This document shows positions 27,235-36,188 of a stretch of 64,000 nt of DNA, piece after piece. The stretch is taken from assembly GCA_045110515.1 (NCBI GenBank), contig JBGCGD010000002.1:1-64000 (forward strand), written 5' to 3'. Position 1 is the stretch's first letter; every line of letters begins with the position of its first letter. Under the pieces are notes generated by a model that saw only the letters and a list, made by a program, of their open reading frames with translations, had not been told where the DNA came from and ran no database searches. Position numbers and translations under genes: made by a program. The stretch is from Granulosicoccus sp045110515. Its GTDB lineage: Bacteria; Pseudomonadota; Gammaproteobacteria; Granulosicoccales; Granulosicoccaceae.

Positions 27235-27861
27235 TCACTGAACAGACATGTCTGGTAATTCGAACACTTGCTGCTCACCGACCCGACTGACCACTAGCTG
27301 ACCGGTAGATATGCTCGACAGAATACGATCGTTTTTCAAAATACTACCGATAAGAAAACGACGCTCGTTTTCTGTTTCCACATAAGCAGGCTCATTGGCC
27401 GACACTATCACGACGGCACTGCCAAACACCTGCTCAAGCTGCTCCAAGACAGACTCTTGCGAATCGGTTTCAGCGGAGATCGTTGTCACAACAAAACTGT
27501 TTTGCTCGGGCACTAGCTCTTCAACTTCGGCCGAAGGTGCTTGCTGATCCACTACTACAAGCTCTGCTACTTTTGGTCGCTCCGCGTTAATAGGTGCGGG
27601 CGCTGGCTCGAACTGGACGACATTCGCACTATCTTCTTTCACGATACTTGGCACAGAATCGCTGCGCTGAGATTTTTCAATGAGTGTGTCCACCGTAGTT
27701 CTCTCGGCAGTTAGAGATTCATCGTGCGAATTAAACATATCAAGCGCCTTATCGACTACCAGGAAACCCAGTGCAATCACTCCGATACCGATCAGCATGC
27801 GGTTAAGAACACTTGGCCAGTTATCAGCAAACGAGGCTGGTTGATCGTCGTCAGATTGCAT
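27235..27861 (-). CDS. Single-TM envelope protein with GspC-like C-terminal domain
   Basis: A 208-residue protein: a short cytoplasmic N-terminus, one membrane helix at about 22-38, a Glu/Pro/Val-rich periplasmic linker, and a compact C-terminal domain (about 145-205). Its pattern YVETENERRFLIGSI, then LSSISTGQLVVSR and QQVFELPD resembles the HR domain of GspC/PilP-type proteins, which contact secretin N-domains. The match is by pattern, not a strong identity. It is the last gene of a three-gene operon with a secretin-N-like protein and an OmpA-like lipoprotein, which supports a secretion-like envelope complex. Confidence 0.55.
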   Translation of the reverse strand: MQSDDDQPASFADNWPSVLNRMLIGIGVIALGFLVVDKALDMFNSHDESLTAERTTVDTLIEKSQRSDSVPSIVKEDSANVVQFEPAPAPINAERPKVAELVVVDQQAPSAEVEELVPEQNSFVVTTISAETDSQESVLEQLEQVFGSAVVIVSANEPAYVETENERRFLIGSILKNDRILSSISTGQLVVSRVGEQQVFELPDMSVQ

Positions 27862-27900
27862 GGATAGTCAACAGTGATTTAATCATCGAGAAAATCAATT

Positions 27901-28806
27901 TTAAAACGTAGAGAAACCAGGAATATCAGTCACCCAGCGAATGGAATCGTTGTTACTGACCTCACCTGACTCCACAGCATCCTCTTCGGCAATATCAATC
28001 CGCAAGGCGTCTGTTCCTGCATCGACAACGTCGGCTTTGACCGTTTCAACGGCGGCTTCAAGATCAATCGTAGGAGCCTCAGCATCAACAACAAACGGCT
28101 TTTCCGGCAGGAGTTCTGCACCTTCCAACACGAGCAATTCCTTTGCAGGCATTATCGGCTGTTCAAGCACTGGCTCTGTTTTTTCAATGACCGCTGGCTT
28201 AGCTAACACCGATGCCGTGCTTGGTGTCTTGGGCGACGTATCTTCACCTTCCAGCTCGGCTTGCACAGATATTTCCAACTCCACTGCAGGAGTGATGGCC
28301 AATTCTGCCGCTAGTTGCCTGGCTATGCGTTTAACAAAATCAGGATGACCCGACAATTTGACCAGCTCATCCTGAATGTCTATTGCGTTACCGGGCATAA
28401 GCCCGTTTTGCATAGAATTTTTGAGCGTGTTATTGAGCTCTGCACCAGTCATTACAATGGAGACCTCGCTCAAGGCACGTTTACTCGTGGCGTTTAGCGT
28501 ATCACCTTGCCTATCAAACAGGACGTTGTAATCTTCTGACAAAGTTTCCAGCGTGTCTGCAACCGTTCCGGAGAAACGACCGCTGACCTGGCCCTCAACA
28601 GGTCCCGTGATATTGGCATCACCACCGCTCAGCTCAGCAAGTTGGTGAATGACGTGAGTCAATGGAGCCTCATTCATCCACAAATCGATGGTTTTGTTTA
28701 AATCACTAGCTCTTAGATTGCTTGACGCGCCCACTAACGATGCTAAACACAAGACAAGCGCAACGGTACTCGACCACCGTCGCACCGAATGCCTCCACGG
28801 CATCAT
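27901..28806 (-). CDS. Secretin-like N0/N1-domain protein lacking the barrel
   Basis: About 301 residues. A signal peptide is followed by roughly residues 35-180 that look like the N-terminal N0 and N1 domains of type III-type secretins (SctC/YscC): DLWMNEAPLTHVIHQLAELSG, then GQVSGRFSG, VLFDRQGDTLNATS and VKLSGHPDFVKRIARQL. Secretins continue into a C-terminal multimerisation barrel of about 250 residues; here the rest is an acidic, low-complexity tail that ends in GFSTF. So this is a free-standing N-domain protein or a decayed secretin. I use the ATG at 28806 (GGGA upstream, good signal peptide); a GTG at 28833 would begin just after the upstream stop. Confidence 0.6.
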   Translation of the reverse strand: MMPWRHSVRRWSSTVALVLCLASLVGASSNLRASDLNKTIDLWMNEAPLTHVIHQLAELSGGDANITGPVEGQVSGRFSGTVADTLETLSEDYNVLFDRQGDTLNATSKRALSEVSIVMTGAELNNTLKNSMQNGLMPGNAIDIQDELVKLSGHPDFVKRIARQLAAELAITPAVELEISVQAELEGEDTSPKTPSTASVLAKPAVIEKTEPVLEQPIMPAKELLVLEGAELLPEKPFVVDAEAPTIDLEAAVETVKADVVDAGTDALRIDIAEEDAVESGEVSNNDSIRWVTDIPGFSTF

Positions 28807-28834
28807 CGTGGTTCCCAGTAGAAGGTTGATCACT

Positions 28835-29896
28835 TTAAGATTTTTTCTGACGCTTTAGTGTGACGACAACGCCTCGCCTAGGCAACGCTTCGCTAAAGGA
28901 GTCCGGTGCCCAGCACCCTTCCTCAAGAATTTGCTCGTGTTCTAGTCCAGAAAACAAAAAAGCTTCTTTTACACGGTTTGCGCGACCCAAAGCGAGCAGG
29001 CTATTGCCGTTTTTAATATCCGTTTGTCCAATGCTGCAACCAATGACCGACAACACGTCTGTATCGGGGTCCATCTTAGACACATACTGCTCAATGATCT
29101 GTTTGTTATTGTCGCCTAGGCGCAATGAATCGTTAGGGAATATAAGAACGCTTTGCTCTACATCCTCGTACCCATCGAACACTTCTACGTAGTTGGATTG
29201 ACCCGTTTCAAACAAGTTTTTAGTAGGGCCTGTATTGGCGTTAGCCGCTAGCAATTTAGGTTCGGCTTTTTCAATGGGCACTGCAATGATGGTCACTGTT
29301 TCAGGGTTCACCAACGGCTCAAACTGGACAGCTGCGACGGTGGTATTCGCGTCTTTAAAGATATTATCGTTGATGGCTATAGCACGCTCGTTGGTACCGC
29401 TAATGCGCTGTGAGGTGACTGGAACCGTGTTGCCACTGACAACCCGATACCCGCGAGCAACAGTGATAGGGCCAATGCTCAAGCTGTAGCTTTTGTGTTT
29501 CCCCGCATTGGATAGCGCTCTGTCTATTTCTGCGTTGACGAGAAAAGCTTCAGATTCGTCACTCAACGGTTCGATCTGAAAACCACGATTGGTCATAGCG
29601 CTCTGCAACTGAGCTTCAAACTCAGACGTAGGCTCTGCCATCTGAACCGGAGTAATCAAAGGGTTCAGTAATGGAATCTGGACCATAGTGTTCACCAAAT
29701 TCGCCGCTATCAGATGATACGCCGGGTCGCTATTACCCCAAGGTGTTTTGATGCTGCCTAAACTTATGTTTTTAAAATTTGGCGCTTTTAAATCCAAAGC
29801 GCTGCACGCGGTGAGTGTGACCAGCGCAATCGATACGAACAATAAGCGCCCTGCGCACTTTAGGCTCGATAAGGTGGAGGTTTTTAAGCTACCCAT
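28835..29896 (-). CDS. OmpA-like lipoprotein of an unknown envelope operon
   Basis: About 353 residues from the ATG at 29896. The signal ends in the lipobox LTACS. The first half has a region (QMAEPTSEFEAQLQSAMTNRG) vaguely like TrbH-type conjugation lipoproteins, though I do not claim membership. The C-terminal 110 residues fit an OmpA/MotB fold: LIFPNDSLRL, SVIGCSIGQTDIKNG, LALGRANRVKEAF and PRRGVVVTLK. It is the first gene of a tight minus-strand operon with the secretin-N-like and single-TM genes, so a peptidoglycan- or outer-membrane-bound scaffold is likely. An in-frame TTG at 29950 would add 18 residues. Confidence 0.6.
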   Translation of the reverse strand: MGSLKTSTLSSLKCAGRLLFVSIALVTLTACSALDLKAPNFKNISLGSIKTPWGNSDPAYHLIAANLVNTMVQIPLLNPLITPVQMAEPTSEFEAQLQSAMTNRGFQIEPLSDESEAFLVNAEIDRALSNAGKHKSYSLSIGPITVARGYRVVSGNTVPVTSQRISGTNERAIAINDNIFKDANTTVAAVQFEPLVNPETVTIIAVPIEKAEPKLLAANANTGPTKNLFETGQSNYVEVFDGYEDVEQSVLIFPNDSLRLGDNNKQIIEQYVSKMDPDTDVLSVIGCSIGQTDIKNGNSLLALGRANRVKEAFLFSGLEHEQILEEGCWAPDSFSEALPRRGVVVTLKRQKKS

Positions 29897-30136
29897 GACA
29901 ATTCCAGATTCCCTTTTCGGTTTATATGTAGTGATAGGTTGCAAGCGCAAACGGACACCTGTGCTGCTCGTAACGCTTTTATGACACCGACCTTATCCTT
30001 TTAGGCGCGCCAAATCGACGTCGCATTGATACTCAATGAAGAGGGTTGCGAATTACTAACCGATTTGTAATACTAGCCACCTATATCGGTCATTTAGTTG
30101 ACGCCTTATGCGCGATATGAATGCAACTGCGGCACC

Positions 30137-30781
30137 TTAGCTGCCAAATAGTGCAACCGCCCCGTCGGCGACATATTGCACAGACAATGCAGCAAGAAGC
30201 ACCCCCAGCAGCCGTGTCAGTACCAGACGCCCTGTATCCCCTAAGTATTTGTCGAAATACTCAGCACTTCGCAGGGTGATATAAGTGAACGTCAAGAGCA
30301 CGATCAATACACCCATGAGGACCGCAATCCCCATAAACGGATGATCGGGTGTTTGCTGTGACAACTCAGACGACAGAAGAATAGTGGCCGATATAGCACC
30401 TGGCCCAGCTAGCAAGGGAATAGCTAGTGGAAATACTGCCAGATTGGCAATTTCATCTTTCACAGCCATCTCGGATGTTTGGGCTTTTCGTTCTTGCCTC
30501 TGGGCATAAATCATTTCAAAGGCGGTATAGAACAACAACAAACCGCCCGCGACGCGGAAAGCATCGATAGTGATTCCCATGCCGTCGAGCACAGCCATGC
30601 CAGTCACCGCAAACAATCCTAGGATGACAAAAGAGACGAGCACACCACGCAAGGCCGTAGCCCGCCGGTCCAATGTTGACATCCCCGCTGTTAAACCCAA
30701 AAACAGAGGTGCGTTACCGATAGGATCGATAGTCACAAACATCGTGATAAACGCGTTTAAGATGACATCAAAACTAGGCAC
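30137..30781 (-). CDS. marC: MarC family membrane protein
   Basis: A 214-residue protein with six predicted membrane helices. The MarC signature FVTIDPIGNAPLFLGLT near the N-terminus and FPLAIPLLAGPGAISATILL in the middle are clear. The family is widely annotated as a transporter but its substrate is not settled; the old multiple-antibiotic-resistance link is not supported by deletion studies. GTG start with GGGAG nine nt upstream. Confidence 0.9.
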   Translation of the reverse strand: MPSFDVILNAFITMFVTIDPIGNAPLFLGLTAGMSTLDRRATALRGVLVSFVILGLFAVTGMAVLDGMGITIDAFRVAGGLLLFYTAFEMIYAQRQERKAQTSEMAVKDEIANLAVFPLAIPLLAGPGAISATILLSSELSQQTPDHPFMGIAVLMGVLIVLLTFTYITLRSAEYFDKYLGDTGRLVLTRLLGVLLAALSVQYVADGAVALFGS

Positions 30782-31006
30782 TATTTAGTACTCCCTTGGC
30801 ATCCAAAATCGCCTATTAACTTACGGGCTGTATACAGTTGGAATTAAGCATAGCGCCGTTACCCGTTTCTACAACCAGGGTAACGCTTAAAGTTTCATTG
30901 ATTTTTCGTTTGTTACACTATCAATGCAACTCAGATACAACAAGCTCTAGCAACACTCTAGAATTTTTGTAGGGACGCCTCAAAGAGACTGGCGCGTATG
31001 CATCTG

Positions 31007-31681
31007 TTACATCAATCCACGCTCTGCCAACGATGTTTGCACACCCTGCCCGATAACAAGATGATCGAGCACGCGCACATCCACTAAAGCCAGAGCATCA
31101 CTGAGCTTTCGAGTTAATCGAACATCGGTATCTGAAGGTTCCGCAACACCACTAGGGTGGTTATGCGCAAAAATCACCGCAGCGGCGTTACACCGTAAAC
31201 AGTACTTGACCACCTCTCGCGGGTACACCGCTGCTGAATCAATCGTCCCGCTAAAAAGTTCCTGGTATTCAATAACGCGATGCCGGTTGTCTAAAAACAA
31301 GGCTGCGAATACCTCATGCTGCAGTCCGGTTAAGTGCAACGACAAATAATGACGCACATGCTCAGGGCTACTGAGCACATCTTCACGACCTAAGGTTTCA
31401 TAGACTTGTCGGCGGCTAATTTCCAACGCCGCCTGCAACAAGCTAAACCGTGCCTCACCCAGACCTCTTGCTGAACAAAAGGACTGTTTGTCAGCACTCA
31501 GTAGCGAGGCAAGCCCACCGAATTGTTGAAGCAGGTTACGCGCTACATCGACAGCCGTTGCGCCTTGCGTCCCGGTTTGAATAAATATGGCCAGAAGCTC
31601 GGCATCGCTGAGGGCACTGACGCCTTGGTGCAGGAGTTTTTCTCTAGGCCGCTCTGATTGCGGCCAGCTTTTAATCGTCAT
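31007..31681 (-). CDS. radC: JAB-domain protein RadC
   Basis: About 224 residues. N-terminal HhH-like region (ALSDAELLAIFIQTG) and C-terminal JAB/MPN metal-binding motif HNHPSGVAEPSDTD. Despite the name a role in DNA repair was not confirmed in E. coli, and family function is unsettled. I start at ATG 31681 because AAGG lies nine nt upstream of it; the ATG at 31690 is too close to that site. As in many gammaproteobacteria it is divergent to coaBC. Confidence 0.9.
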   Translation of the reverse strand: MTIKSWPQSERPREKLLHQGVSALSDAELLAIFIQTGTQGATAVDVARNLLQQFGGLASLLSADKQSFCSARGLGEARFSLLQAALEISRRQVYETLGREDVLSSPEHVRHYLSLHLTGLQHEVFAALFLDNRHRVIEYQELFSGTIDSAAVYPREVVKYCLRCNAAAVIFAHNHPSGVAEPSDTDVRLTRKLSDALALVDVRVLDHLVIGQGVQTSLAERGLM

Positions 31682-31942
31682 GATCGACATCCTTGTGATC
31701 GTGAGTGGGGATGGTCAGTAAACCATATACCGACGACCGATGAAAGCCCGGAGCGTTAACCGACTTTACCCAAGCTGTACATACGCCCTAGCAAACTCCG
31801 GCATTAAATTAGGACCTCATCACAAGGGCAACACTCACCCGCTCACACGCAAGGCTATTCGGCATGAATATTCCGTAGCTTTACTGAAACCTTCATAGCT
31901 CTAAGGCATCAGAACGAACGGACAAACTGCTACCATTACCCC

Positions 31943-33169
31943 ATGCAAGCCTTGAAAAACAAGAAGATTCTCCTCGGTATCTCCGGCGGAATTGCGGCCT
32001 ACAAAAGCGCTATCCTTGCCAGGAGACTGATTGAGGAAGGCGCCACCGTCAAAGTGGTTATGACCTCTGGTGCTCAGGCTTTTATACAGCCGCTGACTTT
32101 CCAAGCACTGACAGGTAATCCTGTCCATACGGATTTATTGGACCCTGCTGCAGAAGCGGCCATGGGGCATATAGAACTCGCGCGGTGGGCAGATTGCATT
32201 CTAATTGCACCCGCCACTGCAAATACACTGGCTCGAATAGCCAATGGCCTGAGCGACGATTTACTCAGCACACTTTGCTTGGCGACAGATGCACCGTTAT
32301 ACATGGCGCCTGCTATGAATCGCTTGATGTGGGCTAATGCTGCCACCGTTGCTAACTGTGAGACGCTCACCTCCCGAGGTGTTCATTTCTTCGGGCCCGG
32401 AGAAGGTTTTCAAGCCTGCGGTGAAGTCGGCTCTGGTCGCATGATGGAACCGGAAGATATTCGCGATGCGCTCATTTCAGCCTTCAATACCAACGAATCA
32501 TCTGGCGCACTCTCCCTAAGCGGGAAAAAGCTCTTAATAACTGCAGGCCCTACCCGGGAGGCCATCGATCCGGTGCGCTACTTAAGTAACCATAGCTCAG
32601 GGAAAATGGGATTTGCCATAGCCGATGCCGCCGCAAAAATGGGCGCGTCAGTCACCTTGATTGCAGGCCCAGTATCGTTACAAGCCAGCCCGAACGTTGA
32701 ACGTATTGACGTCAGCTCGGCTAATGACATGCTGGACGCCGTTATGCAGCAAGTTAACGACAGCGATGTTTTCATTTCTGTCGCAGCTGTTGCCGACTAT
32801 CGCTTAGAAGAGGTGAAAGAGCAAAAAATTAAGAAAAGCGATGACACCATGCAACTGACACTCGTCCGAAATCCCGACATTCTAAAAAGTGTTTCGGCGC
32901 TACCCAGCCGACCATTCTGCCTAGGGTTTGCAGCCGAGACTGAGAACGTCGAAAAGCATGCTCGCGGCAAACTGAAAAACAAAAATCTGGACATGATTGC
33001 CGCGAACAACGTAGGCAACAAAGATAATCCTGTCTTTGGCAGTGATACAAATTCGCTGGATGTTTACTGGCCGGAGGATGGGCATAGTAAAATACTCTCT
33101 GGCAGCAAACACGATGTTGCCAAGGCGCTGCTTGAGTTACTGACCCAAAGGCTAGAAAACACTGAATGA
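31943..33169 (+). CDS. coaBC: Bifunctional phosphopantothenoylcysteine decarboxylase/synthetase
   Basis: A 408-residue fusion. The N-terminal CoaC flavoprotein domain starts ILLGISGGIAAYKSA and has APAMNRLMW; the C-terminal CoaB domain has TAGPTREAIDPVRYLSNHSSGKMG and SVAAVADYR. It makes 4'-phosphopantetheine in CoA synthesis. Normal length. Its stop overlaps the dut start (ATGA), so the two are cotranscribed and probably coupled. Confidence 0.95.
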   Translation: MQALKNKKILLGISGGIAAYKSAILARRLIEEGATVKVVMTSGAQAFIQPLTFQALTGNPVHTDLLDPAAEAAMGHIELARWADCILIAPATANTLARIANGLSDDLLSTLCLATDAPLYMAPAMNRLMWANAATVANCETLTSRGVHFFGPGEGFQACGEVGSGRMMEPEDIRDALISAFNTNESSGALSLSGKKLLITAGPTREAIDPVRYLSNHSSGKMGFAIADAAAKMGASVTLIAGPVSLQASPNVERIDVSSANDMLDAVMQQVNDSDVFISVAAVADYRLEEVKEQKIKKSDDTMQLTLVRNPDILKSVSALPSRPFCLGFAAETENVEKHARGKLKNKNLDMIAANNVGNKDNPVFGSDTNSLDVYWPEDGHSKILSGSKHDVAKALLELLTQRLENTE

Positions 33170-33621
33170 AGTCTATTGATTACACCATCGTCGATCCTCG
33201 CATCGGCGTCAGTATCGAACTTCCCGAATACGCAAGCCCTGGTTCCGCCGGATTGGATTTACGAGCCTGTCTAGACGAAGACTTAACCCTAGAACCCGGT
33301 AAAACAGAACTCATCCCCACCGGCATCTGCATTCACATTGCCGATTCGGGCTACGCTGGCATCATTCTGCCGCGATCCGGCCTGGGTCACAAACACGGCA
33401 TTGTACTGGGTAATTTGGTGGGGTTAATTGATTCGGACTATCAAGGCCAGCTGTTCGTATCCTGTTGGAATCGAGGCTCAACCGCCTATTCCATCGAAGT
33501 CGGCGCACGTATTGCACAACTAGTGGTTATTCCCGTAGCCCAGGTCTCGTTTAACCGTGTAGAGAACTTCGACGAGTCCTCAAGGGGTGAAGGCGGATTC
33601 GGCTCTACTGGCAAAGACTAA
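33166..33621 (+). CDS. dut: dUTP diphosphatase
   Basis: A 151-residue trimeric dUTPase with the five motifs in order: SAGLDLRA, PRSGLGHKHGI, GLIDSDYQGQL, RIAQLVV and the C-terminal RGEGGFGSTG, which is complete. It converts dUTP to dUMP, protecting DNA from uracil. It overlaps coaBC by 4 nt and lies 91 nt before algC. Confidence 0.96.
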   Translation: MKSIDYTIVDPRIGVSIELPEYASPGSAGLDLRACLDEDLTLEPGKTELIPTGICIHIADSGYAGIILPRSGLGHKHGIVLGNLVGLIDSDYQGQLFVSCWNRGSTAYSIEVGARIAQLVVIPVAQVSFNRVENFDESSRGEGGFGSTGKD

Positions 33622-33712
33622 CCCTTAGACGCAGCCTGACTGACGCACCATCAAACACACATGTACACCGTGTAAATAGAATTTACACGACTAATGAGGA
33701 TGACCAACAGAC

Positions 33713-35095
33713 ATGAGTATCTCTCCAGCGATTTTTCGAGCCTATGACATCCGTGGTGTTGTCACGGAAACTCTGACACCAGCGGCGGTCGAACAGATTG
33801 GCCGCGCGTTCGGCACGGAATGTAAAGAGCGTGATATTCCTACCGTAGTTGTCGCTCGTGATGGTCGTCTATCAGGGCCCGATTTAATCAAGGCCTTAAG
33901 CACCGGAATTCAAAGCACCGGCGTAAACGTCATTGACATTGGCATGGTACCCACACCAGTCTTGTATTTTGCAACGTACCATCTCAATACGGGCACGGGC
34001 ATCATGGTGACTGGCAGTCACAACCCACCTGAATACAACGGTTTGAAAATGGTTGTCGGTGGCGACGCTTTATTCGGTGATGGTATTACTGCGTTGCATA
34101 CGCGCCTTGTAGAAGACAATCTACATACTGCTGACACTGCAGGGTCTTTGGAATCTCAAGATATTCTGCAAGATTACTTAGATAGAATTCTGGGCGACGT
34201 TAAACTCGCTCGCCCCATGAGCATCGCCTACGATTGCGGCAATGGAGTGGCGGGTGCTGCAGCCCCGCAAATGTTCGACGCTTTAGGTTGCAACAGCTCG
34301 TCGCTGTTTACTGAAGTAGACGGGAATTTCCCAAACCATCATCCTGACCCTGCCAAGCTTGAAAATCTAGAAGACCTCATTGCCGTCGTTAAAGAAAACA
34401 AACACGAAGTGGGCTTAGCATTCGATGGCGATGGAGACCGAGTGGGTGTTGTTGATGATCAAGGCAATGTCATTTGGCCGGATCGTCAAATGGTGATGTT
34501 TGCTCGTGATGTTCTGGAGCGTAATCCTGGTGCCAGAATTATCTATGATGTTAAGTGCTCAAAAGTACTGCCTGCTGCCATCAAAGAAGCCGGCGGTGAA
34601 CCGGATATGTGGAAAACAGGGCATTCATTTATCAAAGCTCGAATTAAAGAAACAGGCGCGTTGCTCGGTGGTGAAATGAGCGGCCATATGTTTTTCAAAG
34701 AACGTTGGTACGGATTCGATGACGCTCTGTATGCCGCAGCAAGACTGTTGGAAATTTTATCCAAGACTGATCGGCCCGCCAGCGAGATTTTCGGGGAAAT
34801 TCCTAACAGTATTAACACGCCGGAACTTAACGTCACACTCGACAGAGACGGTGCTCAACACGAATTCGTTAAGAAATTTGTCAGCGGCGCAAACTTTGAA
34901 GGTGCGACGCTCACTACGATTGATGGTGTCCGAGCCGACTACCCGGACGGATGGGGCCTGCTCCGTGCATCCAACACGACCCCGTCACTGGTCATACGTT
35001 TTGAGGCCGACACTGATGAGGCGATGGCAAGAATTCAGAGTGAGTTCCGCCAACATATGCAAGATACGGACAGTTCGGTTAGCATCCCTTTCTAA
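33713..35095 (+). CDS. algC: Phosphomannomutase/phosphoglucomutase AlgC-like
   Basis: A 460-residue alpha-D-phosphohexomutase. The active phosphoserine loop is VTGSHNPPEYNG, the metal loop is DGDGDRVGV, and GGEMSGHMFF is the sugar-binding loop. It makes mannose-1-P and glucose-1-P for exopolysaccharide and LPS. The position next to dut and argB matches the Pseudomonas algC context. It may share a transcript with argB 23 nt downstream. Confidence 0.95.
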   Translation: MSISPAIFRAYDIRGVVTETLTPAAVEQIGRAFGTECKERDIPTVVVARDGRLSGPDLIKALSTGIQSTGVNVIDIGMVPTPVLYFATYHLNTGTGIMVTGSHNPPEYNGLKMVVGGDALFGDGITALHTRLVEDNLHTADTAGSLESQDILQDYLDRILGDVKLARPMSIAYDCGNGVAGAAAPQMFDALGCNSSSLFTEVDGNFPNHHPDPAKLENLEDLIAVVKENKHEVGLAFDGDGDRVGVVDDQGNVIWPDRQMVMFARDVLERNPGARIIYDVKCSKVLPAAIKEAGGEPDMWKTGHSFIKARIKETGALLGGEMSGHMFFKERWYGFDDALYAAARLLEILSKTDRPASEIFGEIPNSINTPELNVTLDRDGAQHEFVKKFVSGANFEGATLTTIDGVRADYPDGWGLLRASNTTPSLVIRFEADTDEAMARIQSEFRQHMQDTDSSVSIPF

Positions 35096-35118
35096 CAACC
35101 CTTAGTACTTGTTATTCA

Positions 35119-36015
35119 ATGACTCACGACCCAGACATGCCGACGAGCAGCTATTCCGCTGCTCAGACAGCCACCGTACTAAATGAAGCTCTGCCCTATT
35201 TGCAACGCTATAGCGGTCAGACGGTCGTCATTAAGTATGGTGGCAATGCCATGACTGATGAAACACTGAAGCGCTCTTTTGCGCAAAACGTTGTCATGAT
35301 GAAGCAGGTCGGCATTAACCCGGTTGTGGTCCATGGCGGCGGCCCGCAAATAGGCAACATGTTGAACAAGCTGGCTATTGAGAGTGAATTTCTCGATGGC
35401 ATGCGAGTCACCGATGAAGCCACTATGAATGTGGTTGAAATGGTTCTCGGCGGCTCGGTAAACAAAGATATCGTCTCGCTGCTGAATCAGGTCGGTGGTC
35501 GGGCCATAGGCTTGACCGGCAAAGACGCCAACCTTATTCAGGCCAGGCCATTGCAACTGCCTGGTCGTGACACCGACGCTCTAGGTTATGTCGGAGAAGT
35601 AGAAACCGTAAACACAGAAGTTCTTAACAAGCTTGTGTCCGATGACATCATTCCGGTCATCGCGCCCATTGGCACAGACAGCACCGGTGCCAGTTACAAC
35701 ATCAACGCTGATCTTGTTGCCAGCAGTATTGCCATTGCACTTAACGCTTCACGGTTACTGTTGCTGACGAATACTCCGGGCATCCTTGACGACCAAGGCG
35801 AATTACTCACAGGCTTAACACCGACAGACATTGCTCAGCTAATACAAGTAGGCACCTTGCACGGCGGTATGCTTCCTAAAGTGCAATGCGCACTAGATGC
35901 AGTTGCTGCAGGTGTTCGTAGCGTTGTCATTATCGATGGCCGCGTCGAGCATGCTGTGCTACTCGAATTATTTACCAACCAGGGTGTTGGCACACTCATA
36001 CACGACAAGTACTGA
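35119..36015 (+). CDS. argB: N-acetylglutamate kinase
   Basis: A 298-residue amino acid kinase with VIKYGGNAM, VVHGGGPQIG and the C-terminal GTLHGGMLPKVQCAL. Second step of arginine synthesis, phosphorylating N-acetyl-L-glutamate in the cytosol. The N-terminal extension of about 25 residues (TATVLNEALPYLQRYSG) is typical of arginine-inhibited, hexameric enzymes. It lies 23 nt after algC and is followed by a strong hairpin. Confidence 0.96.
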   Translation: MTHDPDMPTSSYSAAQTATVLNEALPYLQRYSGQTVVIKYGGNAMTDETLKRSFAQNVVMMKQVGINPVVVHGGGPQIGNMLNKLAIESEFLDGMRVTDEATMNVVEMVLGGSVNKDIVSLLNQVGGRAIGLTGKDANLIQARPLQLPGRDTDALGYVGEVETVNTEVLNKLVSDDIIPVIAPIGTDSTGASYNINADLVASSIAIALNASRLLLLTNTPGILDDQGELLTGLTPTDIAQLIQVGTLHGGMLPKVQCALDAVAAGVRSVVIIDGRVEHAVLLELFTNQGVGTLIHDKY

Positions 36016-36021
36016 TTTTAG

Positions 36022-36060
36022 GCAAACGCTTGCGCTCAACAATTGACGCATAGCGTTTGC
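36022..36060 (+). terminator. Long hairpin after argB
   Basis: Outer stem GCAAACGC / GCGTTTGC (36022-36029 with 36053-36060) encloses TGCG / CGCA and TCAA / TTGA pairs, about 16 bp in total with a 3-nt loop. It starts 6 nt after the argB stop. It lacks a T-run, so it may be a transcript-stabilising or Rho-type end rather than a classical terminator. Confidence 0.5.
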
Positions 36061-36188
36061 TCATAGTCGTTGGCACAACCTTCGCTCTGTTTTAGGTAAC
36101 GCTCTAACGATTCCGGTTTGTAACCTTTCACTCTTTAGGGCCGGTGATATATTGCACAGCTTGACACCCTGAGAACGAGGAGGTTTTC

